Below, piece by piece: positions 41,158 to 49,411 of a stretch of 64,000 nt of DNA. A program made the translations under genes and the position numbers. The DNA is from JANSWY01 sp965243755. GTDB lineage: Bacteria; Bacteroidota; Bacteroidia; Cytophagales; Cyclobacteriaceae. The DNA is taken from contig CBDEVW010000004.1 in the NCBI GenBank assembly GCA_965243755.1, positions 124,001 to 188,000 of the forward strand, in the 5' to 3' direction. Each line of letters starts with the position of its first letter. Position 1 is the stretch's first letter. The notes beneath the pieces are model-generated. The model ran no database searches. It had not been told where the DNA came from and saw only the letters and a program-made list of their open reading frames with translations.

Positions 41158-42366
41158 TTACACTTTCTCAATTACAGCAGCATAACCCTGCCCAACACCC
41201 ACACACATGGTCACCAAAGCATAGCGCTTATCTCTCAATGTAAGCTCAAGGGCCGCACTATACATGATGCGCGCTCCTGTCATTCCCAGTGGGTGGCCTA
41301 TAGCGATGGCTCCTCCATTAGGGTTAATTCTGGGGTCGTCATCCGCTAATCCCCATTCCCTGATGCAGGCAAGACTTTGTGCGGCAAAGGCTTCATTCAA
41401 TTCAATCACATCCATGTCAGCCATGGTAAGTCCTGCTTTTTCCAGGGCTTTGTTTGATGCTCCAACAGGCCCGATACCCATTATTCTTGGCTCCACACCG
41501 ACTACCGCAGAGCTTAAAATTTTCGCCATTGGTTTCAGGTCGTATTTCGCTACTGCATCAGAGGAGGCAATGATGGTTGCTGCAGCACCATCGTTTAAAC
41601 CGCTACTATTTCCAGCGGTCACCGTTCCGCCTTCTTTGCGAAAGGCACCCCTCAATTTTGAAAGACCTTCTACCGTTGTATGAGGCTTGATAAACTCATC
41701 ATGATTAAAGATGATAGGGTCAGCTTTTCTTTGAGGGATCTGAACAGGAACAATTTCTTTTGCGAGCCTTCCTTCATGTTCAGCATTACCTGCTTTTTGT
41801 TGGGACCTTAATGCGAAGTGATCCTGGTCTTCTCTACTGATCTTGTATTGATCCACAAGATTTTCAGCAGTTTCACCCATTCCTTCTGTGCCATACAATT
41901 CGTGCATTCTCTGGTTCACAAATCGCCATCCAAAGCTGGAATCATACATTTTGGAATCCTGTCCGAATGCACTACTTGCTTTTGAGATCACCCATGGGCC
42001 TCTTGTCATATTTTCTACTCCTCCGGTAATGAAGAGGTCTCCATCTCCTGCTTTGATCGCCCTATTCGCCTGGATGATAGCAGAAAGTCCAGAAGAGCAA
42101 AGTCGGTTGACTGTTTCACCTGGTACAGTGAAGGGTAGCCCCGCAAGCAACAACGACATTCTGGCTACATTTCTGTTGTCTTCACCAGCCTGGTTCGCAC
42201 AACCCATGATAACATCGTCATAAGCCTCAAGCGGAATATTGGGATTTCTGCTGGTAACCTCTTTAATGACCAGTGCCCCTAAGTCATCTGTCCTCACCGT
42301 AGAAAGCGAACCTTTAAACTTGCCAATAGGTGTTCTGATTCCGTCGATTATAAATGCGTCTTTCAA
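41158..42366 (-). CDS. paaJ: 3-oxoadipyl-CoA/3-oxo-5,6-dehydrosuberyl-CoA thiolase
   Basis: 402 residues with all thiolase landmarks: nucleophile Cys in VNRLCSSGLSAI, NEAFAAQSLA, the active-site His in GGAIAIGHPLGMTGARI and the second Cys in CVGVGQGYAAVIEKV. Within this operon it should perform both thiolytic steps of phenylacetate breakdown, releasing acetyl-CoA and succinyl-CoA. Length is typical. It lies 49 bp upstream of paaZ and 36 bp after paaI. Confidence 0.93.
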   Translation of the reverse strand: MKDAFIIDGIRTPIGKFKGSLSTVRTDDLGALVIKEVTSRNPNIPLEAYDDVIMGCANQAGEDNRNVARMSLLLAGLPFTVPGETVNRLCSSGLSAIIQANRAIKAGDGDLFITGGVENMTRGPWVISKASSAFGQDSKMYDSSFGWRFVNQRMHELYGTEGMGETAENLVDQYKISREDQDHFALRSQQKAGNAEHEGRLAKEIVPVQIPQRKADPIIFNHDEFIKPHTTVEGLSKLRGAFRKEGGTVTAGNSSGLNDGAAATIIASSDAVAKYDLKPMAKILSSAVVGVEPRIMGIGPVGASNKALEKAGLTMADMDVIELNEAFAAQSLACIREWGLADDDPRINPNGGAIAIGHPLGMTGARIMYSAALELTLRDKRYALVTMCVGVGQGYAAVIEKV

Positions 42367-42402
42367 GTTTTTTATCCTTTTAATGTTGTTTGTTGATCTC
42401 GT

Positions 42403-42813
42403 TTATTTCACTTCACTGCTTGTTCTGTACACTGTTCCTCTAAACAATGCCACTACCTCACCACTATTTTGGTTGGTCACTTCCACATCATAAGTGCCTG
42501 ATTTATTACCTTTCACGAGTTCAGTGGCTTTTGCTATTAAAGTATCCCCCTCACGGGCTTGTTTGGAATAGGTCATGTTGGCATTCATGGAGACGCTGAG
42601 TCTGCCATAAGAATTAGATGCAAAGGCGAAAGCACTATCCGCAAAAGCGAAAGACACTCCTCCATGTAAAATACCAAAACCATTCAGCATTTCTTTCTTC
42701 ACTTGCATCCTTAAAATACAGGTACCTTCTTCAATGGTCACCAGTTCTACTCCCATCCATTGACTGAAGAAGTCCTTTTCCATCATTTTATCGTATACCT
42801 GTTTTGCTTTCAT
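42403..42813 (-). CDS. paaI: PaaI-type hotdog thioesterase
   Basis: 136 residues, single hotdog domain: FGILHGGVSFAFADSAFAFASNSYG is the HGG-containing catalytic segment of PaaI, where the Asp after the helix acts with the Gly-rich loop. It hydrolyses ring-hydroxylated phenylacetyl-CoA thioesters to prevent CoA trapping. Start overlaps the paaH stop by 4 bp (ATGA-type coupling). Confidence 0.93.
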   Translation of the reverse strand: MKAKQVYDKMMEKDFFSQWMGVELVTIEEGTCILRMQVKKEMLNGFGILHGGVSFAFADSAFAFASNSYGRLSVSMNANMTYSKQAREGDTLIAKATELVKGNKSGTYDVEVTNQNSGEVVALFRGTVYRTSSEVK

Positions 42814-43988
42814 GAATTAATAGATTCCTCCTGATAAAATAGTGCATGTTCTGCCGCCATATCACGTAGCAGCGGACTACATCGGTATCTCTCCTCGTGG
42901 TATCGATCGAACAGATTGTCCAGTAATGAAACACATCTTTGTATTCCGATTTCGTCTGCCCACTTGAGTAGTCCTTTCGGATAATTCACCCCTGTGGTCA
43001 TGGCAGTATCTATGTCATCCCTGGATGCTATGCCATAATGTAAGGCATCTGCTGCTTCATTGATCAGCATCGTTACTATGCGATCAACAATAAGATGACC
43101 ATGCATTTCGTCCGTATCTGGTTCTGGCTTAGCAGCCCCGTCACTGTAATCGTAATAACCGATTCCTGTTTTTCTTCCAAGAAGACCGGCTTCCATCATT
43201 CTTTTTTGGGTAAATGATGGCCTGTATCTTGGATCACCGAAAAAGGCGTTAAAGACCGTTTCAGTAACGGTGTAATTAATGTCATTACCAATAAAATCCA
43301 TCAGTTCAAACGGACCCATTCGGAACCCGCCGATTTCTTTCATGGCCCAATCTATGGTGGCCATATCTGCGATTCCTTCGTCATAAATTCTTAGCGCTTC
43401 TCCATAGAATGGTCTGGCTACTCGGTTGACGATGAACCCTGGTGTGTCCTTTGCGATGACCGTTAATTTGCCCCATCCACCGATGATTGCTTTCGCCTTT
43501 TCGGTGGTAGACCTGCTCGTCTGGATACCTGGGATGATCTCAGCCAACTTCATTAATGGCACGGGGTTAAAAAAATGGATGCCAATAAATCTTTCAGGAT
43601 TGCTTACTGCTGAGGCCAGGGAAGCAATAGAAAGTGAGGAAGTATTGGAGGCGATGATACAGTCTTTGGAGACATTGCGATCTATCTCTTCAAACACTGC
43701 TCTTTTGATGTCAAGGTTTTCAATAATCGCTTCTATGACCAGCTCACAATCTTTCAGGTCCTTTATGTCTGAGGCATATGAAATGTTGTTTGAGATATCA
43801 TCTTTTTTAGCCGAATCAATTTTGCCTTTCTCCACCAACCTGCTCAGTACTTTCTCAATTTTTTCCTGACTATCCTGAATGGCAGAAGGGTTGTTGTCGT
43901 ATACAATGACTTTCCAACCTGCCGTTGCAGCTATCTGGGCAATACCTTGCCCCATTGTTCCGGATCCAATAACACCTGCTATATTCAT
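42810..43988 (-). CDS. paaH: 3-hydroxyacyl-CoA dehydrogenase PaaH
   Basis: 392 residues. The N-terminal Rossmann fold begins GVIGSGTMGQGIAQIAATAGWKVIVYD; the catalytic His is in IGIHFFNPVPLMKLAEII and the Glu/Asn pair follows in KDTPGFIVNRVARPF. A C-terminal helical domain occurs twice (MKEIGGFRMGPFELMDFIG and near ASRDDIDTAMTTGVNYPKGLL). It oxidises 3-hydroxyadipyl-CoA with NAD in the lower phenylacetate pathway. One-base gap to paaG; 4-bp overlap with paaI. Confidence 0.94.
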   Translation of the reverse strand: MNIAGVIGSGTMGQGIAQIAATAGWKVIVYDNNPSAIQDSQEKIEKVLSRLVEKGKIDSAKKDDISNNISYASDIKDLKDCELVIEAIIENLDIKRAVFEEIDRNVSKDCIIASNTSSLSIASLASAVSNPERFIGIHFFNPVPLMKLAEIIPGIQTSRSTTEKAKAIIGGWGKLTVIAKDTPGFIVNRVARPFYGEALRIYDEGIADMATIDWAMKEIGGFRMGPFELMDFIGNDINYTVTETVFNAFFGDPRYRPSFTQKRMMEAGLLGRKTGIGYYDYSDGAAKPEPDTDEMHGHLIVDRIVTMLINEAADALHYGIASRDDIDTAMTTGVNYPKGLLKWADEIGIQRCVSLLDNLFDRYHEERYRCSPLLRDMAAEHALFYQEESINS

Positions 43989-43989
43989 G

Positions 43990-44769
43990 TTATTTACCTT
44001 TAAATACTGGTTTTCTCTTTTCTAAAAATGCTTTTACTCCTTCAGAATAGTCTTCTGTTTCACTTGCTGCAATCTGAAGCCTGTTTTCAACTTCCAGTTG
44101 CTGCTCCAGGTTATTGTTCAGAGACTCATTGAATGCTTCCTTGGTATAAGCCAGTCCCTGAGTTGGCATCTTTGACATCCTGTTAGCAATTTTACTTACC
44201 TCATCATCGAAGGAGTCTTCAGGGAAATACTTATAGATCATGCCCATGGATTCAGCTTCTTTGGCGGTAACTTTATCCCCTAACATGGCAAGGGCTGTGG
44301 CTTTTTGGAAGCCTACCAGTCGGGGCAGAAAATAGGTGCCTGCACTGTCAGGTATCAATCCAATTCCACTAAATGCCTGAATGAAACTGGCGTTTTCATG
44401 AGCAATCACAATGTCGCACGCTAGTGCTATGTTGGCTCCTGCGCCTGCAGCTACTCCATTTACTCTTGCTATTACGGGTTTCATCAGTCCACGAATTTTT
44501 CTGATGATTGGCGCGTAATGTTCTTCCAATATTGATTTGAAACCAGGCATGGCTTCAGGTGATGTGACTTCTACCAGGTCCTGACCGGCACAAAATGCCT
44601 TACCTTCACCTGTAATGACAACACAGCGGATATCTTTGTCGCTTGCACAGTCATCAAGGGCGTTTTGAAATTTTAAGGCCAGTTCTCTCGTAACACTATT
44701 GAACGCCTTTGGTCTGTTAAGTTTGATGGTGGCTATTCCAGATTCTTTGGTAAAAATAATAGGCTCCAT
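43990..44769 (-). CDS. paaG: PaaG 1,2-epoxyphenylacetyl-CoA isomerase
   Basis: 259 residues from ATG 44769 (MEPIIFTKESG), which leaves 8 bp to the paaD stop; another ATG at 44787 would overlap paaD. Crotonase fold with CAGQDLVEVTS and VAAGAGANIALACDIVIA. Both hydratase Glu residues are absent and the catalytic Asp characteristic of PaaG isomerases is present in GLIPDSAGTYFLPR. It converts the epoxide to oxepin-CoA and can shift double bonds in later intermediates. Confidence 0.93.
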   Translation of the reverse strand: MEPIIFTKESGIATIKLNRPKAFNSVTRELALKFQNALDDCASDKDIRCVVITGEGKAFCAGQDLVEVTSPEAMPGFKSILEEHYAPIIRKIRGLMKPVIARVNGVAAGAGANIALACDIVIAHENASFIQAFSGIGLIPDSAGTYFLPRLVGFQKATALAMLGDKVTAKEAESMGMIYKYFPEDSFDDEVSKIANRMSKMPTQGLAYTKEAFNESLNNNLEQQLEVENRLQIAASETEDYSEGVKAFLEKRKPVFKGK

Positions 44770-44777
44770 TGAGTCGT

Positions 44778-45266
44778 TTATATGCATTTAAAGTAATCAA
44801 AAGGTTCCAGGCAATCGTGACATTTGAACAAGGCCTTGCAAGCTGTAGAACCAAATTGGCTAACCATCTCGGTGTTGGTGCTACTGCATTGTGGACACTT
44901 GACTATTCTTTCGCCGTGTATCAATGCCTTTTTATCCATGGTTTCATCCATCGGCGGGGCAATGCCGTATTGCGCTAGTTTTTGCTTGCCTTCTTCAGAA
45001 ATCCATGCAGAGCTCCAGGCCGGAGAAAGTACCGTTTCCACTTTGGCTTCCAGATGATGTTGTTGGAAGGCCTTAACAATGTCTTCTTCGATGGCATCCA
45101 TTGCGGGGCATCCTGAATAGGTAGGAGTAATGGTAATCAGCCAGTGGTCTCCTTTGTTTTGCACTGCTTTTACAATGCCCATGTCCAAAATAGACAATAC
45201 AGGAATTTCCGGATCCGATACGGATGCCAGAATTTCCTGTATTTGTTTGTCTACTTTGATCATCAT
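44778..45266 (-). CDS. paaD: PaaD, Fe-S assembly/accessory subunit of phenylacetyl-CoA epoxidase
   Basis: 162 residues. N-terminal DUF59/MIP18 domain (SVSDPEIPVLSILDMGIVKAV, TPTYSGCPAMDAIEEDI) and a C-terminal zinc-ribbon-like domain with four Cys pairs (VKCPQCSSTNTEMVSQ and CKALFKCHDCLEPF). PaaD is needed for full epoxidase activity and is thought to help mature the Fe-S cluster of PaaE. Start 45266 or 45263 (two consecutive Met). Confidence 0.93.
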   Translation of the reverse strand: MMIKVDKQIQEILASVSDPEIPVLSILDMGIVKAVQNKGDHWLITITPTYSGCPAMDAIEEDIVKAFQQHHLEAKVETVLSPAWSSAWISEEGKQKLAQYGIAPPMDETMDKKALIHGERIVKCPQCSSTNTEMVSQFGSTACKALFKCHDCLEPFDYFKCI

Positions 45267-45311
45267 TTGGGTTGTTTATCTATTGTCAATTGCCAATTAA
45301 TTCATAATAAT

Positions 45312-46067
45312 TTACCAGGTCATATTGGGATATGCACGTTGCATGTATTGTAATTCTGTTAAGATATACCCCATATGCTCAGAATGAATCCCGGATTTTC
45401 CTCCCTGTTGGTAAGGATCATAATCAGGGATCACAAGTGTAGCATCAGCCAAAACTGAATTGATGTCTGCATCATACTGCGCTTTTACAGTTTGCAGATC
45501 AGCACCAATTCCTTCACTTAATGCCCATTTTTCTGTTTCAGATACTTCAAACAATTCACCAGCATATGCCCATAAGTGATCCAGGGCATCCTGCATTCGC
45601 TGATGACTTTCTTCAGTGCCATCTCCCAATCTTTTCACCCATTCAGATGAAAACCTGTGATGATAACTTACTTCCTTAATTGATTTACCAGCGATTGCTG
45701 CAATCGTCTCATCCTTGCTATGCTGTAATTGTTGCAACAATGGCAAGTGGTAAGCATCATATAAAAATTGTCTGAGGATCACATGAGCAAAATCAGTATT
45801 AGGTTGCTCCACCAACAATACATTTTTGTATTCCCTCTCAGAACGAAGAAATGCAACGGAATCTTCCGTGAAGTTTTCGCCCCTGACCTTTGCTGCATAT
45901 TGACAGTAACTTCTTGTTTGTCCGTACAAATCAAGGGAGATGTTGGTAAGCGCAATGTCTGTTTCCAGACTTGGTCCATGTCCACACAACTCAGATAGCC
46001 TGTGTCCAAGGATCATGCTGTTGTCACTCAATTGAAGAATGTATTCGTAAAGTTTGTCTTTCATCAT
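45312..46067 (-). CDS. paaC: PaaC, structural subunit of phenylacetyl-CoA epoxidase
   Basis: 251 residues, ferritin-like helical protein: DNSMILGHRLSELCGHGPSLETDIALTNISLDLYGQTRSYCQYA, FLYDAYHLPLLQQL and IKEVSYHHRFSSEWVKRLGDGTEESHQRMQ. It forms the heterodimer with PaaA and is needed for activity, though the di-iron site is in PaaA. A 15-bp gap separates it from paaB. Confidence 0.94.
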   Translation of the reverse strand: MMKDKLYEYILQLSDNSMILGHRLSELCGHGPSLETDIALTNISLDLYGQTRSYCQYAAKVRGENFTEDSVAFLRSEREYKNVLLVEQPNTDFAHVILRQFLYDAYHLPLLQQLQHSKDETIAAIAGKSIKEVSYHHRFSSEWVKRLGDGTEESHQRMQDALDHLWAYAGELFEVSETEKWALSEGIGADLQTVKAQYDADINSVLADATLVIPDYDPYQQGGKSGIHSEHMGYILTELQYMQRAYPNMTW

Positions 46068-46082
46068 TTTTGAGCTTCCTGA

Positions 46083-46367
46083 TTATATATGTTTTACCTC
46101 ATCGGGTAGATCGTAAAATGTGGGGTGTCTGTACACCTTGTCTGCAGCTGGTTCAAAAATTTCACCAGCTTCTTCCGGGTTGGAAGCAGTAATGTGTTTG
46201 GATTCAACTACCCAGATACTTACACCTTCCATTCTCCTGGTATAAACATCCCTTGCATTTTCGATTGCCATGGTAGCATCAGCAGCGTGCAGACTACCTA
46301 CATGTCTGTGCTCCAAGCCGTTTTTACTTCTAATGAAAACTTCAAATAATGGCCAATTCTTATTCAT
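46083..46367 (-). CDS. paaB: PaaB subunit of phenylacetyl-CoA epoxidase
   Basis: 94 residues, the expected size. Starts MNKNWPLFEVFIRSKNGLEHRHVGSLHA and contains AIENARDVYTRRMEGVSIWVV, both typical of PaaB. It bridges PaaA-PaaC dimers in the epoxidase complex. Two-base gap to paaA. Confidence 0.95.
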   Translation of the reverse strand: MNKNWPLFEVFIRSKNGLEHRHVGSLHAADATMAIENARDVYTRRMEGVSIWVVESKHITASNPEEAGEIFEPAADKVYRHPTFYDLPDEVKHI

Positions 46368-46369
46368 GT

Positions 46370-47326
46370 CTATACTGCTTCTTTAAGTGATCTTTTTGCT
46401 TTCTTTTCTGCATGCGCAACAGCTGCATCGCGAACCCACGCACCTTTTTCGTAGGCCGTTTTTCTGGCGTTGATCCTTTCTTTATTGCACGGACCGTGAC
46501 CTTTTACTACTCTCCAGAATTCATCCCAGTCGATTTCACCAAAATCATAGTGACCCCTTTCTTCGTTCCATTTCAATTTCTCATCAGGAATTTTTAATCC
46601 CAGAAACTCGGCCTGAGGTACGGTTTGGTCAATAAATTGTTGACGCAATTCGTCGTTGGTCTTTCTCTTGATTTTCCATTTCATGGATTGCTCCGTATGG
46701 GTAGATGCTTCATCTGTAGGGCCAAACATCATCAGGGAAGGCCACCACCATCTGTTGAGTGCATCCTGGGCCATTTCTTTCTGAACCTCCGTACCGCGAC
46801 AAAGTGTTAGCATAATTTCGTAACCCTGTCTTTGGTGGAAGCTTTCCTCTTTGCATATCCGAACCATGGCACGTGCATATGGTCCGTATGAAGTTCTGGT
46901 AAGCATCACCTGATTCATGATGGCTGCACCGTCTACCAGCCATCCGATCGCACCCATGTCTGCCCAGGTAATGGCGGGATAGTTGAAAATACTCGAATAT
47001 TTGGCTTTGCCGGAATGTAGTTGCTCCAGCAACTCGTCTCTTGAAATGCCCAATGTTTCCGTAGCACTATAAAGATATAGCCCGTGACCAGCTTCATCCT
47101 GAACCTTAGCCAACAGCGCTACTTTTCTTCTGAGGCTCGGCGCACGTGTGATCCAGTTACCTTCCGGTAGCATTCCAACAATCTCGGAGTGCGCATGCTG
47201 AGAGATCTGACGAATGTGCGTCTTTCTATATTTCTCAGGCATCCAGTCCTTAGGCTCGATATTCTCTCCTCGGTCAATCTTTGCCTGAAACTGCTCCTCT
47301 AAATTAATTATTTCTTTTTCTGACAT
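46370..47326 (-). CDS. paaA: PaaA, catalytic di-iron subunit of phenylacetyl-CoA epoxidase
   Basis: 318 residues from ATG 47326 (MSEKEIINLEEQF). Two ExxH iron-binding motifs are present, QDEAGHGLYLYS and CKEESFHQRQG, as expected for the bacterial multicomponent monooxygenase fold. It inserts oxygen into phenylacetyl-CoA to give the 1,2-epoxide, with electrons from PaaE. The order A-B-C-D follows paaE directly. The gap to paaE holds a 9-bp inverted repeat. Confidence 0.95.
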   Translation of the reverse strand: MSEKEIINLEEQFQAKIDRGENIEPKDWMPEKYRKTHIRQISQHAHSEIVGMLPEGNWITRAPSLRRKVALLAKVQDEAGHGLYLYSATETLGISRDELLEQLHSGKAKYSSIFNYPAITWADMGAIGWLVDGAAIMNQVMLTRTSYGPYARAMVRICKEESFHQRQGYEIMLTLCRGTEVQKEMAQDALNRWWWPSLMMFGPTDEASTHTEQSMKWKIKRKTNDELRQQFIDQTVPQAEFLGLKIPDEKLKWNEERGHYDFGEIDWDEFWRVVKGHGPCNKERINARKTAYEKGAWVRDAAVAHAEKKAKRSLKEAV

Positions 47327-47341
47327 ATTTTTTGAAGTTGG

Positions 47342-47377
47342 AAGATAGAAGTCCAATATGCTGGAGGGTTCTATCTT
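47342..47377 (-). other. Hairpin between paaE and paaA
   Basis: AAGATAGAA (47342-47350) and TTCTATCTT (47369-47377) form 9 perfect pairs with an 18-nt loop in the 100-bp gap between paaE and paaA. There is no T run after it on the minus strand, so mRNA processing or stability is more likely than termination. Confidence 0.45.
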
Positions 47378-47426
47378 ATAATTTCAAATTATTTTTAATC
47401 GGGGAAGCCACCCCTAAATTCCATTC

Positions 47427-48497
47427 TTAAACATCAAAATCAACCACTACTTTTTCCGTGAGTGGAATAGCCTGGCAGGTCAGGATGTATCCATCTTCCA
47501 CCTCGTCTTCCTCCAGGGCGTAGTTATTGATCATTTCTACTTTGCCTTCAATCAATTTTGCTTTGCACGTACAGCAAACGCCACCTTTACAGGCAAATGG
47601 AAGGTCGGCAGCCTGGCCAAGTGCTCCATCCAGAATGTTGGTGTCACCAATTTCCAGATCGAACTGGAATTTTTTGCCACCTTCCTGAACTACCACATTG
47701 CAGATTTCCCCGCTATGTGCTTTTACCTCTTCACTTTGAACATACTTTTTACCACTGGTATTGAAGAGCTCAAAGTGAATTTTATGAGTATCAAATCCTT
47801 TCTCAGTCAGGAAGTCTCTGATTAGGAAAATCATGTCTTCCGGACCACAAATGAAGGTGTCATCAACATTTTCAAGGTCGAGCAATGTACTGTAAATGAT
47901 CTCCAGCTTTTCACGATCTATTCTGCCATCAAATAATGCTATGTCCCTGATCTCTCTCGTTAGAAAATGATAGATTCTGAAACGATCAAGGTGTATATTC
48001 TTTAATGCCTCAATCTCTTCTTTAAGTATTACCGATCCTGCATTTTTATTGATATAGAACAATGTGAAGGTGCAGTTTGGTTCTTCAGCAAGGTGTGTTT
48101 TGATGATGGATAAAATGGGAGTAATTCCACTTCCTGCAGCAAATGCTACATAGTTTTTCGCGGCTTCTGGTTCTATCGTTTTGTTGAAACTACCGTGTGG
48201 AGGCATTACTTCCAAAATATCTCCCACTTTTAGCGAAGTGTTGGCAAAAGTGGAAAACTTGCCATTAGGGATCTTCTTGATACCCACACTCAATTTGTTG
48301 TCCAGCGGACTTGAACAAATGGAGTAATTTCTTCTGACTTCCTCATTATCGATCTGGGCCTTTAGCGTTAGATGCTGGCCTTGTGTGAATTTGAAAGCTT
48401 CTTTTTCCCCATTGTTTAACTCAAATGTAATTACCGAGCAATCCGGGGTTGTTTTGAAAATTTCTTTAACCTTCAGTTGATAAAATTTATTCTCCAT
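47427..48497 (-). CDS. paaE: PaaE, reductase subunit of phenylacetyl-CoA epoxidase
   Basis: 356 residues. FAD-binding half with RRNYSICSSP, NAD(P)-binding half with YVAFAAGSGITPILSIIKT and FICGPEDMIFLIRDFL, and a C-terminal plant-type 2Fe-2S domain with CKGGVCCTCKAKLIEGK and the fourth ligand in YILTCQAIP. It transfers electrons from NADPH to the PaaA di-iron centre. It is the first gene of the operon here, unlike E. coli where paaE follows paaD; its promoter carries the TetR palindrome. Confidence 0.95.
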   Translation of the reverse strand: MENKFYQLKVKEIFKTTPDCSVITFELNNGEKEAFKFTQGQHLTLKAQIDNEEVRRNYSICSSPLDNKLSVGIKKIPNGKFSTFANTSLKVGDILEVMPPHGSFNKTIEPEAAKNYVAFAAGSGITPILSIIKTHLAEEPNCTFTLFYINKNAGSVILKEEIEALKNIHLDRFRIYHFLTREIRDIALFDGRIDREKLEIIYSTLLDLENVDDTFICGPEDMIFLIRDFLTEKGFDTHKIHFELFNTSGKKYVQSEEVKAHSGEICNVVVQEGGKKFQFDLEIGDTNILDGALGQAADLPFACKGGVCCTCKAKLIEGKVEMINNYALEEDEVEDGYILTCQAIPLTEKVVVDFDV

Positions 48498-48506
48498 TTT
48501 CGGGTG

Positions 48507-48520
48507 CTAACAAACGTTTG
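48507..48520 (-). promoter_or_regulatory. Possible second, degenerate TetR site before paaE
   Basis: CTAACAA repeats the left half of the main operator exactly, 21 bp (two helical turns) closer to paaE; the other half is degenerate (4 or 5 of 7). It may bind a second dimer weakly. Confidence 0.35.
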
Positions 48521-48525
48521 CTTAA

Positions 48526-48543
48526 AACTAACAATTGTTAGTT
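48526..48543 (-). promoter_or_regulatory. TetR-family operator in the paa promoter
   Basis: AACTAACAATTGTTAGTT, a perfect 18-bp palindrome, 28 bp upstream of the paaE start. It differs by one central base from the palindrome before the tetR gene. Its centre is about 20 bp downstream of the predicted -7 element, so a bound repressor would block initiation or early elongation. Confidence 0.78.
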
Positions 48544-48550
48544 AAAAGGT

Positions 48551-48558
48551 CAAATATT
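48551..48558 (-). promoter_or_regulatory. Predicted -7 element of the paa operon
   Basis: AATATTTG on the minus strand, 7 of 8 to TAnnTTTG, next to the operator. No clear TTG at the -33 position is visible. Confidence 0.4.
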
Positions 48559-48604
48559 ATCTTAAATTCCTTGCTTAATTGACTTCAAATGAATGGATTA
48601 ACGA

Positions 48605-49183
48605 TTACCTTTTTCTTAATCCATCGATCAGGCAATGGATCATTTCTTTCTCCAGTTCTACTGCATTAATGTTTTTTTGTCTGCTATACCATGAGTATAA
48701 CCATCGCAATGTTGACAGGATGGAGAAAAGTGCAATTTCCGGATCAATAGGGGAGAAATCACCATCTTTGATGCAATCTTCGATGATCAGTTCAAATTGT
48801 TTTTCGTACTGATCTCTCAACTGCGTAAATTCCTGAAGCGCCTCACCTTCCAAATGGACCCACTCATTGGTGATCAATGAAATGGAATCAGTATAGTCAA
48901 TAGCAAACCGCACATGCATACTGATGAGTTTCTCCAGTTTTACGATAGATCGATGTGAGGAACTGTTGATATCTGCCATACCCTGGGTAAATAGCCGGGC
49001 CATGGACATTAAGAGTTCCTGAAAAATTTCCTGTTTGGATGAAATGTGATTGTACAAACTGGCAGCTTCCATACCCACCTCCTGAGCAATATCTCTCATG
49101 GAAGTAGCTTTGTAGCCTTTCTTCCTAAAAAGGCGGGCTGCACAATCTTTTATAATCTCCCGTTTCGACTTCATCAACATCAT
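48605..49183 (-). CDS. TetR family regulator of the paa cluster (PaaR/FadR-like)
   Basis: 192 residues. N-terminal HTH: REIIKDCAARLFRKKGYKATSMRDIAQEVGMEAASLYNHISSKQEIFQEL, written here as the family pattern at residues about 7-55. The helical C-terminal ligand domain contains SLITNEWVHLEGEALQEF. It starts MMLMKSKRE; ATG 49174 is also possible. It lies 107 bp upstream of paaE in the same direction, and both promoters hold the same palindrome, so it most likely represses itself and the paa operon and is released by phenylacetyl-CoA or another CoA ester. Confidence 0.9.
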   Translation of the reverse strand: MMLMKSKREIIKDCAARLFRKKGYKATSMRDIAQEVGMEAASLYNHISSKQEIFQELLMSMARLFTQGMADINSSSHRSIVKLEKLISMHVRFAIDYTDSISLITNEWVHLEGEALQEFTQLRDQYEKQFELIIEDCIKDGDFSPIDPEIALFSILSTLRWLYSWYSRQKNINAVELEKEMIHCLIDGLRKR

Positions 49184-49194
49184 GTGAAAGCAGA

Positions 49195-49202
49195 CAAATA
49201 TA
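49195..49202 (-). promoter_or_regulatory. Predicted -7 element of the tetR gene
   Basis: TATATTTG on the minus strand, an exact TAnnTTTG match, 12 bp upstream of the tetR start codon. The operator at 49221-49238 overlaps the expected -33 region. Confidence 0.5.
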
Positions 49203-49220
49203 TTAGTGAAATAATATTTT

Positions 49221-49238
49221 AACTAACAACTGTTAGTT
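49221..49238 (-). promoter_or_regulatory. TetR-family operator in its own promoter
   Basis: AACTAACAACTGTTAGTT: 8-bp perfect arms around a central AC, 17 of 18 identical to the paaE operator. Located about 38 bp upstream of the tetR start codon. Confidence 0.78.
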
Positions 49239-49411
49239 TTTTACGATAATTCAATCCGGATTATGCGGTAGGATTTGTTCTTGTAGTAAAATTCTATTGC
49301 ATAACTGGGTTCAATAAAATCTCAACGGTCTGATGAGTTATACCTCAAAAGAAGTGACCTGGTTTTTGATTTATTGGAAATGGGATTATAAGTGGAAGAG
49401 TGGTACTTCCA

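Noticed and set aside
43426..43869. 147-codon plus-strand frame inside paaH
   Set aside because: Antisense shadow of a conserved dehydrogenase gene; no ribosome site and no family resemblance.
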